DNA of 64,000 bases from Archaeoglobales archaeon. GTDB taxonomy: Archaea > Halobacteriota > Archaeoglobi > Archaeoglobales > Archaeoglobaceae. This document shows, one piece after another, positions 63,842 through 64,000 of this stretch (positions are counted from its first letter, which is position 1; the number at the start of each line of letters is the position of its first letter). The notes below the pieces were generated by a model. It saw only the letters and a program-made list of their open reading frames with translations, was not told the DNA's origin and did no database searches. Location: assembly GCA_030055595.1 (NCBI GenBank), contig JASFYH010000004.1:1-64000 (forward strand), given 5' to 3'. A program made the translations under genes and the position numbers.

Positions 63842-64000
63842 ATGCCAATGGCTATTGTGGAGTTCGTCGTTCACCCATTGATCCGAGAAGGAACACTTGA
63901 AAGGAGGCTATATCAGATTACAATTGCAATGAACGCTTTAATTAAAAATACACTCGTAATAATACCCACAGGACTTGGAAAGACTTCTATTGCGGTTCTT
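63842..64000 (+). CDS. hef: Hef helicase/nuclease, N-terminal part (runs off the right edge)
   Basis: The visible 53 residues read EFVVHPLIREGTLERRLYQ and then IIPTGLGKTSIAVL, a superfamily 2 helicase start with Walker A PTGLGKT. The VxHPLIxEGTLExRxYQ signature is that of archaeal Hef (FANCM/XPF-like, stalled-fork repair). The C-terminal XPF nuclease part cannot be seen. Starts at 63842 or 63848 are both possible. Confidence 0.88.
   Translation, partial: MPMAIVEFVVHPLIREGTLERRLYQITIAMNALIKNTLVIIPTGLGKTSIAVL

Noticed and set aside
1..64000. Insertion sequences, integrases or attachment sites near the tRNAs
   Set aside because: No transposase or integrase reading frame and no duplicated tRNA end were found. 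The restriction-modification island has no visible boundaries.

Overview
This window is from a hyperthermophilic euryarchaeon of the order Archaeoglobales (Archaeoglobus, Ferroglobus or Geoglobus type); the species cannot be fixed from sequence alone. The evidence is a full-length reverse gyrase, PolD large subunit, TFB, archaeal RPA, Nob1, aIF1A/aIF2-type factors (aIF5B) and aIF5A, the tetrahydromethanopterin C1 enzymes (Ftr, FwdB, FwdD), an esterase very like AFEST of A. fulgidus, the prephenate dehydrogenase/chorismate mutase/prephenate dehydratase triple fusion known from Archaeoglobus, and a multihaem cytochrome with CcmE/CcmF.

Left part, 1-12 kb, is the accessory region. It holds a partial lipoprotein, a HEPN/nucleotidyltransferase pair whose nucleotidyltransferase is frameshifted, a 1335-residue beta-helix surface protein with a PGF-CTERM-like tail, a radical SAM gene flanked by decayed sequence, small membrane and lipoproteins, and a type II restriction-modification pair (TdeIII/MjaII-like nuclease plus DUF1156 methylase).

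12-24 kb: Trm112-like protein and CTP synthase, the esterase, an overlapping nob1-gfcR-glycosyltransferase operon, tRNA-Arg(CCG) and tRNA-Glu(CTC), ccmE-ccmF with a pyrimidine-dimer glycosylase-like gene, ftr, and a MoaD-like/radical SAM/ferredoxin/fwdB/fwdD run that looks like tungstopterin enzyme and maturation genes. 24-32 kb is the information-processing core: polD large subunit, the rpl7ae-rps28e-rpl24e-ndk-infB operon, and gar1-tfb, which overlap in two frames. 32-37 kb is a tightly overlapping aromatic amino acid operon read leftward (aroA', aroB', aroD, tyrA-pheA fusion). It is preceded by a long 5' hairpin and an 18-codon ORF rich in Tyr and Phe codons.

37-64 kb: reverse gyrase, geranylgeranyl-reductase-like protein, HD and DUF166 proteins, DUF362, an Old Yellow Enzyme-type reductase, a base-excision repair group (ogg2, nth, xth) around purM, an RNA m5C methylase with a PUA-like partner, glyA, a DtxR-type regulator, the overlapping nfeD-DUF357-ksgA-hemK chain, adenosine-specific kinase, Usp, a triple DUF22 protein, agmatinase-aIF5A, Sua5, the RPA pair, DUF1152, an octahaem lipoprotein cytochrome, aIF1A with an apparent CUG start, and the 5' end of hef.

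Gene expression style: most first genes of transcription units have a TATA-like box 22-27 nt before the start codon and no Shine-Dalgarno, which implies leaderless mRNAs. Internal genes often overlap by 4 nt or carry GGTG/GGAGG sites. Three divergent gene pairs share one central AT palindrome placed almost equally far from both start codons.
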